A DNA stretch of 64,000 bases, from positions 185,307,122 through 185,371,121 of the forward strand of contig CP136069.1 of the NCBI GenBank assembly GCA_032622095.1, written 5' to 3'. This document shows positions 1 to 11,952 of the stretch, in pieces. A program made the position numbers and the translations under genes. Position 1 is the stretch's first letter. Each line of letters starts with the position of its first letter. The DNA comes from Siphonodentalium dalli (lineage: Eukaryota > Mollusca > Scaphopoda > Gadilida > Siphonodentaliidae). Below the pieces are notes generated by a model that saw only the letters and a program-made list of their open reading frames with translations, ran no database searches and was not told the origin of the DNA.

Positions 1-2239
1 TCAATTCCGGTCATTAAAAAGTGGACATTAACGTCTTTTAGTGTATTAAATCTTCGAGTAAGGTGATAAGAAATAAATACATGCCGTCCAAAAAAGTCCT
101 AAACAATCGAGTGGGTACATTTGGAAATGCCATTGGAAAATGAATTTTACGACACGCAATTTTGTGCACAAAACGATCCAGAAACTAGAATAATTTTCCA
201 ATTAAAAATACTAGTCGCATAAATTCACCTTTTTCCGGACACCCCTTGCATTTTTCGTCCCTACTATGTGTTGAGAACCCTGTCCTCATTTGGACAAAGA
301 ACGCTTATATGGATCTAAACGTGATAGTTTTGGTTGCGGAACACTCACGGAAATCTTCGCTAGAATCATCTTTGCTATGAGCTGCTTTCCAAGAATCTGT
401 AACTGAAAACGGACGAATAAGTGACTAAACTTGAATTTTTAAAGCAGAAATCGACGGATGTAGTGGTACTTGATGGCCAAATAATCGATGAAATGTCACT
501 TACCTATAGTGCCTGACGAATTTCTGTATGATGAGAGAACACCCGTTTGGTTAATTTATATAATCGGGACGAAACGTTCTGACCAATACCAGCTCGTTGT
601 ATAATTTACCCGCGCACCTGAGGCATCAAGTTTAATTAGCATAAATCAGATATGTGCCTCAACCAATGCCCACTGAGTCCATATCCTGTTCGTTTGATTT
701 CTGTTTTCCTGATTGAGAAGATACCTCCTGTTCATGGACAATATTCTACAGCATTGATTTTCTGTATTGTCCTCAACGTTATAGAGACATTACATTAGAT
801 TCGAACTAAATTCAACATAGTAATCACTCCATTTTGCCCCCGTACGATTCTCGTGTGGATAACTGACTATATGTCCGTTCCAATAGGTGATTCATATGAT
901 ATATGCCAAAACATTTTGGGTGGACATAACACACAGTTTCTCGGCTTCCATGATAACCATTTTCAAAAATATCACGACGTTGTGTTCCTGGAAGTTAGCA
1001 AATTCCTTTGACAAAAGCTAAATGCAAATACATGTAATTGGACAACATTATTACAAATTTATAAGATAAAAACTCATGATGGAGCATTGTCGGCAAATCG
1101 GCTTGTTTATTGAATGCAGATAGCGCACATTGAAACTGTTTAGTTGAGCAACGACAAACTTCAAACTTTGGTCGGAATCAGCTACAATGTATTCGTCAAA
1201 CGTTCCAAGTGTGTTGTGTCTGGTTTAGACCATTCCAAGTCATTACGATAACTTCGAGCGTGCAGTATAAGCGTGATAATCCAATGCATATATCATCGTG
1301 CATCTCGAAACTGGGGCTAAAGTTATTAGTTTATATGGACATCTGCGGTCTATGTTTTTTCCTTCGTGAATTATGGTGAAAATATAAAAATGACTGTGAG
1401 GCGCTTAAGACGGTTGGTACCTGGACACTGGAAATTGGTCACCTGATATCACGCACTGCCTAGAGCATCCTTATAGCCAAAGTTTAAACCCGAAACGGTA
1501 GATCTAAGTGACGCATTCGTCATCTCTGATTTTGACCCAGTCCAGTCATACCATGGTTTAGCAGTAGTGCTGTTGAGCCAAATACTTGCCTGATGCGGAC
1601 CGCCGCGTTATATAGGCAAGCGACCATAGACAATTATGATAACAAGTATATTTTGATTGGAAATGTATAAGCGAGAAGCACTAAAACCTGTAAAGTGAAT
1701 GATAAGTTATTTATCAATTACTGTTTCGTAGTTTATAACCTTAAGCCGGCAACTATACCATATCAATCGACGGTCCAGCTAAACCCGGTTTAGGAAGCCT
1801 AGACCTGAGTTGAGTTCTACGCCACGGTTACAATTGTAGCTGGGTAATTTGATCGCATGATCATCTCTTCGAATCAGCTAGCTGGGCAGTCAATGTAGGT
1901 TTAAACTCGGAGATTTAAACCTGATATGAAGAATCTGGCCATAGAGATTGTATACATATATCGCGTATGGGTACTGAGAGAGGTGAACGGGGAGTACGGA
2001 CCGCCAACCTCCTGTGGATACGCGGTACACTGATTGAGAGCTGTACATGTAATGTGAAGATGTGCAAATATTTTCTTGGGCTCGGACAAAAGTCATCTAA
2101 TATGGCAGCTATGGGCGATACCGGAAGATGTGATGTTATGTCCCATTCTATTATATTTTTCCAATTGTACATGTAGTACGTAACTCTCAATCTCGAGATC
2201 ATAACTGTTTTTATTTGGTATAGTGTGTATAGATTACCA
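1..2239. other. Intergenic, no gene seen
   Basis: AT-rich sequence. The only open frames are short, overlap one another on opposite strands near 1.9-2.25 kb, and lack convincing splice signals or recognisable motifs. I see no tandem repeat or long inverted repeat here. Confidence 0.6.
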
Positions 2240-2285
2240 CCGTAATTCACTATAAATAAAGTTAGTTTATTCTATTCTATTCTGT
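2240..2285 (+). repeat. Retroelement 3' tail with (TATTC)n
   Basis: An AATAAA-like signal (ATAAATAAAG) is followed directly by several TATTC pentamers. This is typical of the 3' end of a plus-strand non-LTR retroelement or SINE. Nothing recognisable of the element body remains upstream. Confidence 0.45.
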
Positions 2286-2289
2286 AACA

Positions 2290-3445
2290 TCGTTCAACGA
2301 CATAATGTTGAGTTTGTTTAGCGAATGAATTACACTGGGCGATGATTGTCTCCTCGTGATGTTTTCGTAAAAACAAGCACAATACGGACTTATTTTATAC
2401 CAAAATTTACATTATTTGAAAACTCGAATACGCTCCATACGGGCCAATACGCTGGTTAGTAAAACAGAGCAATGTGAGCCTATTTCAATATAAAATAAGC
2501 CCGTATTGTGATTATTTTTACAAGAATAGGTTGGAGCAGAACACAAATAAACCAACTCACGACTTACCAGATGTACGGTCTTTCGAATGTGTTTTCATTG
2601 AAGCCCGCGCAATCACACGAATAACGGGTGTACATTCGTACACTATGGGCTTATTGGAGATCAAATAAGTCCAATATAAATTTGGGCTTATTTGAGATCA
2701 AATATAAAAGTCCAATATGAACATATGCGAATATTTAGGTCCAATATTCAACCTATTTGGACGAGGATATGTTGTTATCCCATTCGTTTCCATGGCACTG
2801 AGCCTACAAGTCATATCAAACTGTAGGTTTATGAGTGACAGTTCAACGTCGGTATACATGTATTTCAATGTGAAACGTTCTGAAAGAAGCAGTTGTAAAA
2901 CTGAGTGTGCCCAATTTTGCTTATTTTACAAGCTGCAATTTGTTTCTGTTCTGAATTTTGCTACCAATTTATCTTTTATTGGGCGAGTATGAACATATGG
3001 CATCTATGGTTACGCCGTGACGATTCAAACGAGCCGAGGTCAGGTATTTAATGATAGCCATTTCCACCGTCTTGTCTGCCACAAATATGACACATTGCCA
3101 AGGATTCTGAGATTTTGCAGCTTGATAATGATATGGGGAATCAATTTATGCTTTTGCCCATGCACTTAGAAGCGTCATATAAATGACCAATAAAGAAGGT
3201 ATTTTCACACTAATATCGAAGTACTGAGGATCGAGACACACAGGCATCAATCACACTATGTAATATCTTGAACTCCGTGTCACGTCACGTAGTTATGAGC
3301 CCCGTGCTCAGTGCAAATTGTTTCAACATAGTCGAATTTCAAAACAAAATGGAGCGTATTTCAAAGTAATTTTATTAATTCTCCGCGTTAGCAAGTAAGA
3401 TATTCAAGGCAGTTTTACCGATAACGTTATGACTGAATATCTGGC
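2290..3445. other. Intergenic with a short local duplication
   Basis: No gene recognised. Around 2640-2715 a segment built on GGGCTTATT-GAGATCAAATA and AGTCCAATAT occurs about two times in tandem. The related hexamers AATAAGCCC and GGGCTTATT also occur in both orientations between 2380 and 2720. Confidence 0.5.
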
Positions 3446-3449
3446 CGCT

Positions 3450-3650
3450 TTATACCGTGGACTTATATCCGTTATTCCGTCTTATGGCGCGGGCCACACT
3501 TAAAATATATTTTAAAGAGCGTACATCTGACAAGTCGTGGGTTGGTTTATTCGTGTTATTGTCCGCCCATAATGAACCTATAATAAGTTATAATGAGTCG
3601 ATAATGGCACTAAAACAATCTCATTTTCAGTTCATTATGGACTCAAAATG
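3450..3650 (+). repeat. Dispersed repeat R1, copy 1
   Basis: The segment is similar in the same orientation to 25008-25190. Shared blocks include GACTTATATCCG, TATTCGTG, GACCGCCC/GTCCGCCC, TAATAAGTTAT and ATGAGTCGAT-ATGGCACTAAA. No coding content is evident. It is probably a remnant of an unclassified interspersed element. Confidence 0.55.
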
Positions 3651-3957
3651 AAGCGATTCTACGCCGATTATGAACCTAAAGTAAATCATATTATAAGCCG
3701 ATTACGTTCTGATTTTCGGGAGAACAGGGCCCTGTACTATAAACATGCAGGTGCACTGGCGGCCATTTACGAGCTTGTGAGCCTACAGTATAGTAGTCGC
3801 TTAAGAAGTAATTTATCAATTTTACGCTTGTCGGCTTACTCGTCCAACTGTAGCTTACTAGTTTTCTAAAGTACTGAGTTAGACTCGGGTTCGGTATTGT
3901 AGATATGTCCAGATTTGGTGTAAGAAACATACAATATGTATTTGTAACCGGGTTACA

Positions 3958-5562
3958 GAGGTAACAAGTCAAAAATTCGACGTGTTTTTTTGTCACAAAG
4001 TTACATTTCCATGTCGGTTAAAAAATGCGAGTTGTTTTTTGTCGCAAAGTTACCAATGCTTATCAGAGAATAACTCCAACTATAAAAATGAACATATTCC
4101 ACCTATACTTGTTAAAAAGAGTTACAAAGTTACATTTGGAAGTCGTTTAAAACTTTCGGACGTGATTTTTGTCACAAAGTTACGTTTGGAAGTCCTTTAA
4201 AAATGCGAAGTGTTCTTTGTCACAAAGTTACCAATGCTTATTAGAGAATAACTCAAACTAGAAAAATGAAAATATTTCACCCATCCTTGTTAAATAGGGT
4301 TATAAAGTTACATTTGGAAGTCTTTTAAAAAATCCGATGTGTTTTTTGGCACAACGTTACCAATGCTTATCAGAGAATAAATCCAAATAGAAAAATGAAA
4401 ATATTTCATTTATCCTTGTTAAAAAAAAGGTTACAAAGTTACATTTGGAAGTCGTTTAAAATATCGGACGTGTTTTTTATCACAAAGTTACCAATTCTTA
4501 ACAGAGAATAACTCCAACTCGAAAAATGAAAATATTTCACCTATGCTTGTTAAAAAGGGTTACAAAGTTACATTTGGAAGTCGTGTAAAAAATCAGACGT
4601 GTTTTGTGTCACAAAGTTACCAATGGTTATCAGAGAATATCTCCAACTAGAAAAATGAAAATATTTCACCTATCGTTATTATAATAAAGCGTTACAAATT
4701 TACATTTGGAAATCGTTTTAAAAACCGACGTGCTTTTTATCACAAAGTTACCAATGCTTATCAGAAAATAACTCCAATTTGTAAAATGAAAATATTTCAC
4801 CTATCCTTGTCAACAAGGGGTTTACAAAGTTACATTTGGGAGTCGTTTCAAAAATCCGACATGTTTTTGTCACAAAGTTACAAATTATTGTCTGAGAATG
4901 ACTCAAACTAGAAAAATGACAATATTTCAGCTATCATTGTCTAAAAAACGGTTACAAGGTACATTTGGAAGTCGTTTAAAAAAATATGGTTTTTTTCACA
5001 AAGTTACTGTTTATCGGAGAATAACTCCAACTAGAAAAATGAAATATTTCACCCATCCTTGTCAAAAAGGGTTATAAAGTTATATTTGGAAGTCTTTTAA
5101 AAAATCCAACGTGTTTTTGCCACAACGTTATCAATGCTTATCAGAGAATAAATCCAGATAGAAAAATGAAAATATTTCCTTTATCTTGTTAAAAAAGGAT
5201 TACAAAGTTACATTTGGAAGTCGCTTAAAATATCCGACGTGCTTTTGTCACAAAGTTACCAATGCTTATCAGAGAATATCTCCAACTAGAAAAATGTAAA
5301 TATTTCCACTATTCTTGTTTAACATAGGCTTACAAAGTTATATTTGGAAGTCGTTTAAAAAAACCGATGTGTTACCAATACTTATCAGAGAATAACTTCA
5401 AAAAGAAAAATTTAAATATTTCACATATCCTTGATAAGGAAGGGTTACAAAGTTACATTTGGATGTCGTTTAAAAGATCGACCTGTTTTTGTCACAAAGT
5501 TACCAATGCTTATCAGAGAATAACTCCAACCAGAAAAATGAAAATATTTCACCTATCCTTGT
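3958..5562 (+). repeat. Satellite array, about 130-bp unit
   Basis: About a dozen head-to-tail copies of a roughly 125-132 bp unit. Constant blocks are CACAAAGTTACCAATGCTTA, TCAGAGAATAACTCCAACTA, GAAAAATGAAAATATTTCAC and TACATTTGGAAGTCGTTTAA. Copies differ by point changes and small indels, and the copy near 5340-5390 is shortened. The array has no intact coding frame. A further single unit lies at 5815-5999, inside the adjoining duplicated block. Confidence 0.9.
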
Positions 5563-6258
5563 TCCGACTTCCGAATTAAACTCCAAATGCCAAAATAATA
5601 TACGACTCATTTGTAATCGTGTTACTAGTCGGAGATAACACGCGATCAAACACTGAGTCGACTTGTAAAAAAAAACACCACGCATTTGTAAGCAAGTAAC
5701 TGGTTACAAATGCGTCGTATTTGTTTTTCTGCACCAAAATCTGCCATATATGCGGGATTGGGGAGTTGTATGTGTACAGCGAACCGCGAATCACTGGATT
5801 AAAGTAAGGTGTTTTCGACAGGGAATAACTCCAACTAGAAAAATTAAAATATTTCACCTATCCTTGTTTAAAAAGGGTTACAGAGTTACATTTGGAAGTC
5901 GTTTAAAAAATCCGACGTGTTTTATTTTTGTCACAAAGTTACCATTTCTTATCCGAGAATAACTCCAACTGGAAAAATTTAAATACTTCACTAATCCTTG
6001 TTCCGACTTCCGAATTAAACTCCAAATGCCAAAAATATATACGACTGATTTGTAATCGGGTTAATAGTCGCAGCTAACACACGAGCAAACGTTGAGTCGA
6101 CTTGTAAAAAAAACACCTCGTATTTGTAACCAAGTAACTGGTTACAAATACGTCGTATTTTTTTTTGCACCAAAATCTGCCATATGCATATCGGGATTGG
6201 GGATTTGTATGTATACATGATGCTCAGCGAACAGCGAATCACTGGATTAAAGTGAGAG
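5561..6258 (+). repeat. Duplicated array-flank block (about 439-bp period)
   Basis: The segment from GTTCCGACTTCCGAATTAAA to ATCACTGGATTAAAGT occurs at 5561-5810 and again at about 6000-6258. One satellite unit lies between the copies, so flank plus unit was duplicated as a block. Both copies contain a small inverted repeat around AACTGGTTAC and keep an open minus-strand frame. I attribute the frame to recent duplication, not to a gene. Confidence 0.8.
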
Positions 6259-6769
6259 GTTTCCGACATTGATGTATTGCGCTGAGCATGTATATTTATT
6301 TATCCGATCCACAAATGTGATTACGCGCATGTATAATATAGAGCAACATTTTAGCTAGTGTGGCAGTCAAACATTGGCGATTATGTAGGCTGACCAAAAG
6401 CGCATTTGTCTCCATCCGATGAATACGCCATAATAACCGATATCATGGAATGAGTTCCAAAATTATGTTCAGCGATTAGAAAGGCTATTTTGAAGAGGTT
6501 GTTATGCACCAGTGGCTCGCATGTACATGTCCTCCAATCACAATGCCAACTTGTATAGTAATACGTATTGGTCATTCGTGCAAATATATATTTAAACGAT
6601 AAAATGAATAAAACACCCAGTATCAAAGTGAACAACTACTATACAAGTGTAGACAACACATCTACGAGAGAATCTTCGCTCGTAGCTTTGCAGTGGTAAT
6701 CGAGGCTGATAATACAAGGAATCTTCAGTTGTATGCCGGTGTAGTACTCATATTTATTATTTATACTGT
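6259..6769. other. Intergenic
   Basis: No gene, tandem repeat or strong inverted repeat recognised. Confidence 0.5.
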
Positions 6770-7123
6770 AACAATGAGAAGCTCCATGAACGCATTGGTG
6801 TTATGTGTAGCTTGAACGAGATCGAAGATGAGACTCATTTCCTCTTGCGTTGCCCTTATTATCATTATCTCAGAGTATCCCAGCTCTTAAAGTCTCTACA
6901 TGAAAGAATTTCCGAATTGGTATCCGAAGGAAAATATAATGAAGCACTTAGCGAAATAATATCTTACCCACGACAAATATCTAAATACCTCTCTGACGCT
7001 TTCAACAAAAAAGGAACATTTTATATAGATATTAAACTACTTATTATAGTAATGGTTAACACATATATACAACGAATCAGACTGAATGTTTTAATTTTAA
7101 TTTTATTTAGCAATTTGATTTAG
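6770..7123 (+). pseudogene. LINE reverse-transcriptase polyprotein C-terminus (5'-truncated relic)
   Basis: The open frame (ATG at 6803, readable from about 6770) encodes a stretch with the motif C-SLNEIEDETHFLLRC-P. This is the cysteine/histidine signature found near the C-terminus of many non-LTR retrotransposon ORF2 proteins, where IEDExHFLLxCPxYxxLR follows a first cysteine. It continues as YYHYLRVSQL and ends at a stop at about 7123. The endonuclease and RT domains are absent, so this is a 5'-truncated copy. A probable 3' UTR follows at once. The family-level call rests on this one motif, so the clade is not assigned. Confidence 0.7.
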
Positions 7124-7285
7124 CATGAATCGATACGTAACATATTCATTATACGTATGCGGAAATATTATATTAAGCGTGACATATAGGCCTTATAGGC
7201 CGGGTGTTTATTGTATATTGTTCTCACTATTTTGTATTATGCATACACATGTCACGTAAATAAATGATATCTCTCTCATATTCCT
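7124..7285 (+). repeat. Probable 3' UTR and tail of the LINE relic
   Basis: A noncoding segment directly after the LINE stop. It contains GGCCTTATAGGCCGGGTGTT and ends at about 7255-7285 with an AATAAATGA signal and a CT-rich simple tail (TATCTCTCTCATATTCC). This matches the usual 3' structure of non-LTR elements. Confidence 0.45.
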
Positions 7286-7289
7286 CTTG

Positions 7290-8220
7290 TCCTGAGTCGT
7301 ACACAACTGTAAAAAGACAATTGTACTCGACATCGTAAGTTCACAGTATTCATTTGGCTGTACACTTGGGAATAGCAGCAAAGTTTATTCAAGTACAACT
7401 GTCCAGACCTTTATTACAGGGCCCAGGCTAAACGCCATATATACGGGAATAATATGTGCTGGAAATTGTACTGTTGAAAAGGGAAACATGTTAACACACT
7501 ATAATTATTATGATAAATAGTAACCGTTTGTGGCTCAGAAAAGTGCGAATTTTTTTGTAATAACACAGTAACTTCACGTAGGACGTAGATATGTTGTCTC
7601 AAGTATATAGTGCTGCATGCTGACGGCGTCGCCAAGCGTCAAATGCACCAATATAAGATGCTATCAAATATTGTATTACGACGTTTTCTTTTGTATCAAA
7701 CGCGTTGAATAGCCCCATATGACTTATGAGGTTCATAGAGTCGCACGTATTTACCTTGTTCGAGGAACACACTTATTGGTATATTTTCATTGTATTGTAC
7801 TATATAAGGAAGTTATTTCGAATATTGATATGATAAATGGAAATGAATTGTTAGAACTTCCGTATAATATATTCATACATTATGTAATCTGACAATATGA
7901 ATATGAAAACAAGCCTGCTGCGAATATTTTCAAACGAAATTTTGCTAGAAAATCATTTTTTTAAATTAACAACGGGTTATAATTTTCAATAATAAATCAA
8001 GCCACATGGTTGGTCGAAATAACAACCAATGCTTAGTAATCAACGCGTATGTCATAGTTTAGTGAGATTTGTGGAATGGGAACAAAATAGGCCGGTAAAT
8101 ACTCTATATTCCACGATTAAAACCTGGTTCATGTCATGGCATTAAGAAAAGTCGGGTCCCAATTTCTCTTCAGCAAGAAACCATGGAGAGCATTAATTGT
8201 TGTCTATTCTTGGTATGGTA
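7290..8220. other. Intergenic
   Basis: AT-rich. No gene, repeat or element boundary that I can support. Confidence 0.5.
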
Positions 8221-8224
8221 TGAA

Positions 8225-8410
8225 CTCTTCGTGTGAGCCGGGTAGAATATGCCTACCGTCCCCACTGCAATGGGTAAGAATCCCCTAAAGTGGCACCCTG
8301 TTTGACATGGGGTGTTCCGGTGAGGTATGGTATAGGAGGCCCGAGGCATCGACATGTGGATGCCGCTTAAATCCACATGGCGGTTTGCGCTATAAAATAC
8401 ACATAATATT
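8225..8410 (+). repeat. Possible SINE-like insertion
   Basis: A GC-richer island in AT-rich surroundings that ends TTTGCGCTATAAAATACAC. The terminal GCGCTATA(A/T)A motif is also the 3' end of the better-supported SINE at 28.3-28.7 kb. No clear tRNA-like head is visible, so the call rests on composition and the 3' motif only. Confidence 0.3.
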
Positions 8411-9130
8411 ATTCGCTTTTGAATTTTTCTCAGTATCAAAATGGGTCGATAAATATCTGCACTACCTTTCTACGAGCATTATGTTACCCAAAAAGTCACA
8501 ATGAAGTAATACAAAATACAACTGTGAATACGGTGTTTGGATCCCAAACACAAACCAGCAATTTGCACGACATGGAACAGAAAAGGGCGTTCCGTAGTTT
8601 TCTATTCATGAGGTTAGCAATAAAGAGCGTTTATCTGACTTCTGGCGAAAAAATGGAAACGTCTGAAAATGGCTGTGACTTTTGCAGGTGTTTTTCAGAG
8701 CATAGGAAGCCGGTATATCAATAGTTTATTTATCGGCCTATCGTATCCGTCGCTCCAAATTACGTAGAAACGGTTCGAATAAGCCATGTCCGTTTAACTC
8801 GTGGTTCATTTAGGTCCATCTCATCGAGACGGTGTTGACCCGGCTCAATCAATCAGCTAGTCTAGCCTACCCACAGTGTTTCGGATTAAATGTCGTTTAC
8901 TATTGTTTATGTCGTCTCGTGTCTCAGCCGGAATATAACTGTTCGCTGCTTGCTAAAAATAACTCAGTTTTTGATACCATGGTTAGTCAAGAAACTAGAC
9001 ACAAATGGCCAATTTAAAGGCTATGACAAACAGTGGATGGGGCAAATATTGATAGTTGATGCTGGGTTCACCAATAACCTTCTAGATCCGGAGTTGTGCA
9101 TGCAGACAATTAAAAACCAAATTTACAGAA
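8411..9130. other. Intergenic
   Basis: Several short overlapping open frames of 60-100 codons on the plus strand, without recognisable motifs or splice signals. I treat them as chance. Confidence 0.45.
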
Positions 9131-9135
9131 AAACA

Positions 9136-9571
9136 AACGCATCTTTATATAGTTAAGGCCCGTGTCCGCAAAGAGGTTTACAGCATATTTGCCCAGCTGC
9201 GATGTTTGATGACCTCTTGATATAGTAATTAATTAAAAGGAAAATTTCCAGCAAAACTAACGCATCTGCTACGGCCTTTGCAGCAAAGATGTTTACATCA
9301 TATTTTCCCGCTGCGATGTTTGATGCCCTCTTGATATAGTAATTGATTATTTTTTTTAATTCCAGAAAAACAAACGCATCTGTATATATAGTTACGGCCC
9401 TTGACCGCAAAGAGGTTTACAGTATATTTTCCCGCTGCGATGTTTGATGACCTTTGATATAGTAATTCTTTAAAATCGAAATTTCCAGCAAAACAAACGC
9501 ATCTGTATATAGTTACGGTCCTTGCAGCAAAGAGGTTTATAGCATATTTACCCGCTTCGATGTTTGATGAC
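9136..9571 (+). repeat. Tandem array, about 120-bp unit, 3.6 copies
   Basis: Units begin near ACGCATCTGTATATAGTTA at about 9136, 9259, 9375 and 9498. Shared blocks are GCAAAGAGGTTTACAGCATA, CCGCTGCGATGTTTGATGAC and CTTGATATAGTAATT. The last unit is cut off after TTTGATGAC. Minus-strand open frames across the array are by-products of the repetition. Confidence 0.88.
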
Positions 9572-9574
9572 AAA

Positions 9575-9900
9575 TGTTGTGTCTGCATTGAATGAATAAT
9601 AAATAATGTTTCAAGATGCCCTGTCAATTTGACACCATGAAACCACCACATGTACGTTTTCTGTTCAAGAAAATAATTAGTTCGGACACATGAACCAATT
9701 AATAGTAGGGTTTGGCGGCCATATATAAACTTTCAAAATAGGAAATGTAATACCGTTTGCCATATTGTCAGCCTAGCGAACATTACAATGATCGGCTCTT
9801 AAGTGTATGATAAGTCTCCATGCTACCGTCACCCAAAAGCAATAGATAATAGAGATAATTCGCAATTACGGTATGCATTTCTGTTGTCGTTTTCGGTGAA
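9575..9900. other. Intergenic
   Basis: Nothing recognised. Confidence 0.4.
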
Positions 9901-9904
9901 CTAC

Positions 9905-9990
9905 ATGGGCCTCGGTGGCTCAGTTGGTAAGGGGTACAACTCCAAGTCTCTCCCCTTCCAGCGCTGACGATAAGGGTTAAATACATATGT
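9905..9990 (+). repeat. tRNA-like SINE head or tRNA pseudogene
   Basis: GGTGGCTCAGTTGGTAAGG matches the pol III A-box consensus (TRGCNNAGYNGG) exactly. About 60 bases downstream GGGTTAAATAC is a poor B-box match. I cannot fold it into a cloverleaf with an anticodon arm, so it is not called as a tRNA gene. Confidence 0.35.
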
Positions 9991-10204
9991 TTCCATCGTT
10001 GACTTTGTAACTCGAAATCGTTATTACGCCACACCGTGGTGTTGCTTGGTACGCAGATTTTCATATTCTGTGGTCGATCGATAATCCACTGGACGACTGT
10101 ATTATTATGGTTATTTCGTACTGAGTATAAATCGTACCGATAGAGTCACGATAGTACAACAAAGATTAGCACACGTGTTTACGTCACCGGTGTACTTGTG
10201 GGTG

Positions 10205-10985
10205 CATGTTTCTATTATGAAGGTTCGCTATCCCGAAGGTCCGCTATTCCGAAGGTTCTCTATTCCGAAGGTTTTTGTTATTTTTAGGTTAATTCTATAT
10301 TCTAAAGTATTGAGACTAATTTGAGAGGGTTCATTATCACAAAGATTCTTTTTACGGAGTGTGCGCTCACATCCGAACTGATCCTGCGCGCATACCGATA
10401 CAGATACAGGAGGAAATAACTTAACTTAGAACATTAAATGTGATTTTGTTTTGTTTTCGCGGGTTTTCTTGAGATTTAATGTCATTACGTGGGCCCATAC
10501 TTTTGAATTCTTGGCATATAATATGAATGTTGTGGTATATTGTGGACCCTCCCTCATTGGGACATGACACAGGTACAGTTGACTTAAGTGATGTTCTGTG
10601 TGGGCTCCAATTTGGAGTTCAATATTTTAAGGGCCAAATTTAGGATTTTATGGGCCCATACCTTTGAACTCTGGGCATATAATATGAATATTGGGGGCAT
10701 GTCTCTATTCCGAAGGTTCACTATCCAGAATGTTCACTATTCCGAAATTTCTCTGAATGTTCGCTATTCCGAAGGTTCACCAATAAGAAGGTTCGTTATT
10801 CCGAAGGTTCTGTATTCCGAAGGTTTTTGTTATTTTAAGGTTAATTCTATATTCTAAAGTATTGGGAGGGTTCATTATCACGAAGATTCTTTTTATGAAG
10901 GAAATACCTTAAAACATTAAATGTGATTTTGTTTTGTTTTCGCGGGTCTTCTTGAGTTTAATGTCATTACGTATGACTTTATTTC
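10205..10985 (+). repeat. Direct duplication containing CTATTCCGAAGGTTC short repeats
   Basis: Two copies of a block, about 10216-10500 and 10700-10970. Each starts with several 16-17 bp units of the form TTCGCTATTCCGAAGG and continues into GGTTAATTCTATATTCTAAA, GGGTTCATTATCAC and ACATTAAATGTGATTTTGTT. A GGGCCCATAC-TTTGAA-TC-GGGCATATAATATGAAT block also occurs twice (10490 and 10650). No coding potential. Confidence 0.8.
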
Positions 10986-10989
10986 TCCT

Positions 10990-11440
10990 TAAATATTCAC
11001 GCCAAGTAGCCCACACAATTGCTATGTTTCCATGCGATTTAATGTCATTACGTGTGACCTAATATCTCAATAATCTGAGGCAAGAGTACGCCTGTTAAAG
11101 GCGAATTATAACAGCGGGGCTATAACGCTCAATGAATACTGGGAACTATAACAAACTGCGCAGCAGAATATCGCTGATTAAACGAGTATGAGATGAGCCT
11201 AACTGCAATTGTGACTTTGTTTAAAGGCCCACTTAATTTTCGAGTCATTCATTTTTGTTATAGTATATACGGTTTTAATAACAATTTATGCCATAAAATT
11301 TGAATAAATTACTATAATTCATCACCATTTGAAACGCAGAATCCTTCTATCTCCTAGTTTGAAACACCTTTAAAATACCGCGACAAGTCGTGCGTCGTAT
11401 ATCTAGCAATTAGCAACTAACATGTCCTATTCGGCTTTCC
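10990..11440. other. Intergenic
   Basis: No gene recognised. Confidence 0.45.
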
Positions 11441-11443
11441 ATA

Positions 11444-11952
11444 GATTTCAACGTAATTTGATACTTATGGGTATTTGTGTCCGGGAAGTGGTTTGGACGG
11501 GTCAAATCGTGAGCCCGACCTGACCTTGACCTTTAAAACTGTCAATGCAAGGTCAATTTGGGTAAAACGGACAAATTTCGGTGAAATTTGATACCTAGGG
11601 ATACTTTTGTCCGGGGAGTGTTTTGAACGGGTCAAATCGTGACATCTGCGTGACCTTGACCTTCAATGTGGTCAATCAAAGGTCAAATCGGGTAAAACGG
11701 ATGGATTTCGACGACATTTGATATCTATGGGTACTTTTGTCGGGGGAGTGTTTTGGACGGGTCAAATCATGACTCCGACCTTACCTTGACCTTCAAAATT
11801 GTTAATTAAAGGTCAAGTGGGGTAAAACGGACGGATGTCGACGAAATTTGATACCTAGTGGTACTTTTCTCCGGGTGGGGGTGTTTTGGACGGGCAAATC
11901 ATGACCCTGACCTGACCTTGACTTTCGAAATAGTCAATTGAAGGTCAAATCG
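11444..11952 (+). repeat. 129-bp tandem array rich in nuclear-receptor half-sites
   Basis: Four head-to-tail units of about 129 bp, beginning at TTTGATAC near 11457, 11586, 11715 and 11843; the last is partial. Each unit contains GACGGGTCAAATC, a TGACCTTGACCTT block (units 1 and 2 exact, units 3 and 4 one mismatch each) and an opposing AAGGTCAA. TCAAGGTCA is the known extended half-site of NR5A/ERR-type nuclear receptors. Whether the array binds anything is unknown. Confidence 0.9.

Noticed and set aside
9783-10064. tRNA gene at about 9905
   Set aside because: The A-box is exact, but the B-box is poor and no cloverleaf or anticodon loop can be drawn; kept only as a tRNA-like repeat.
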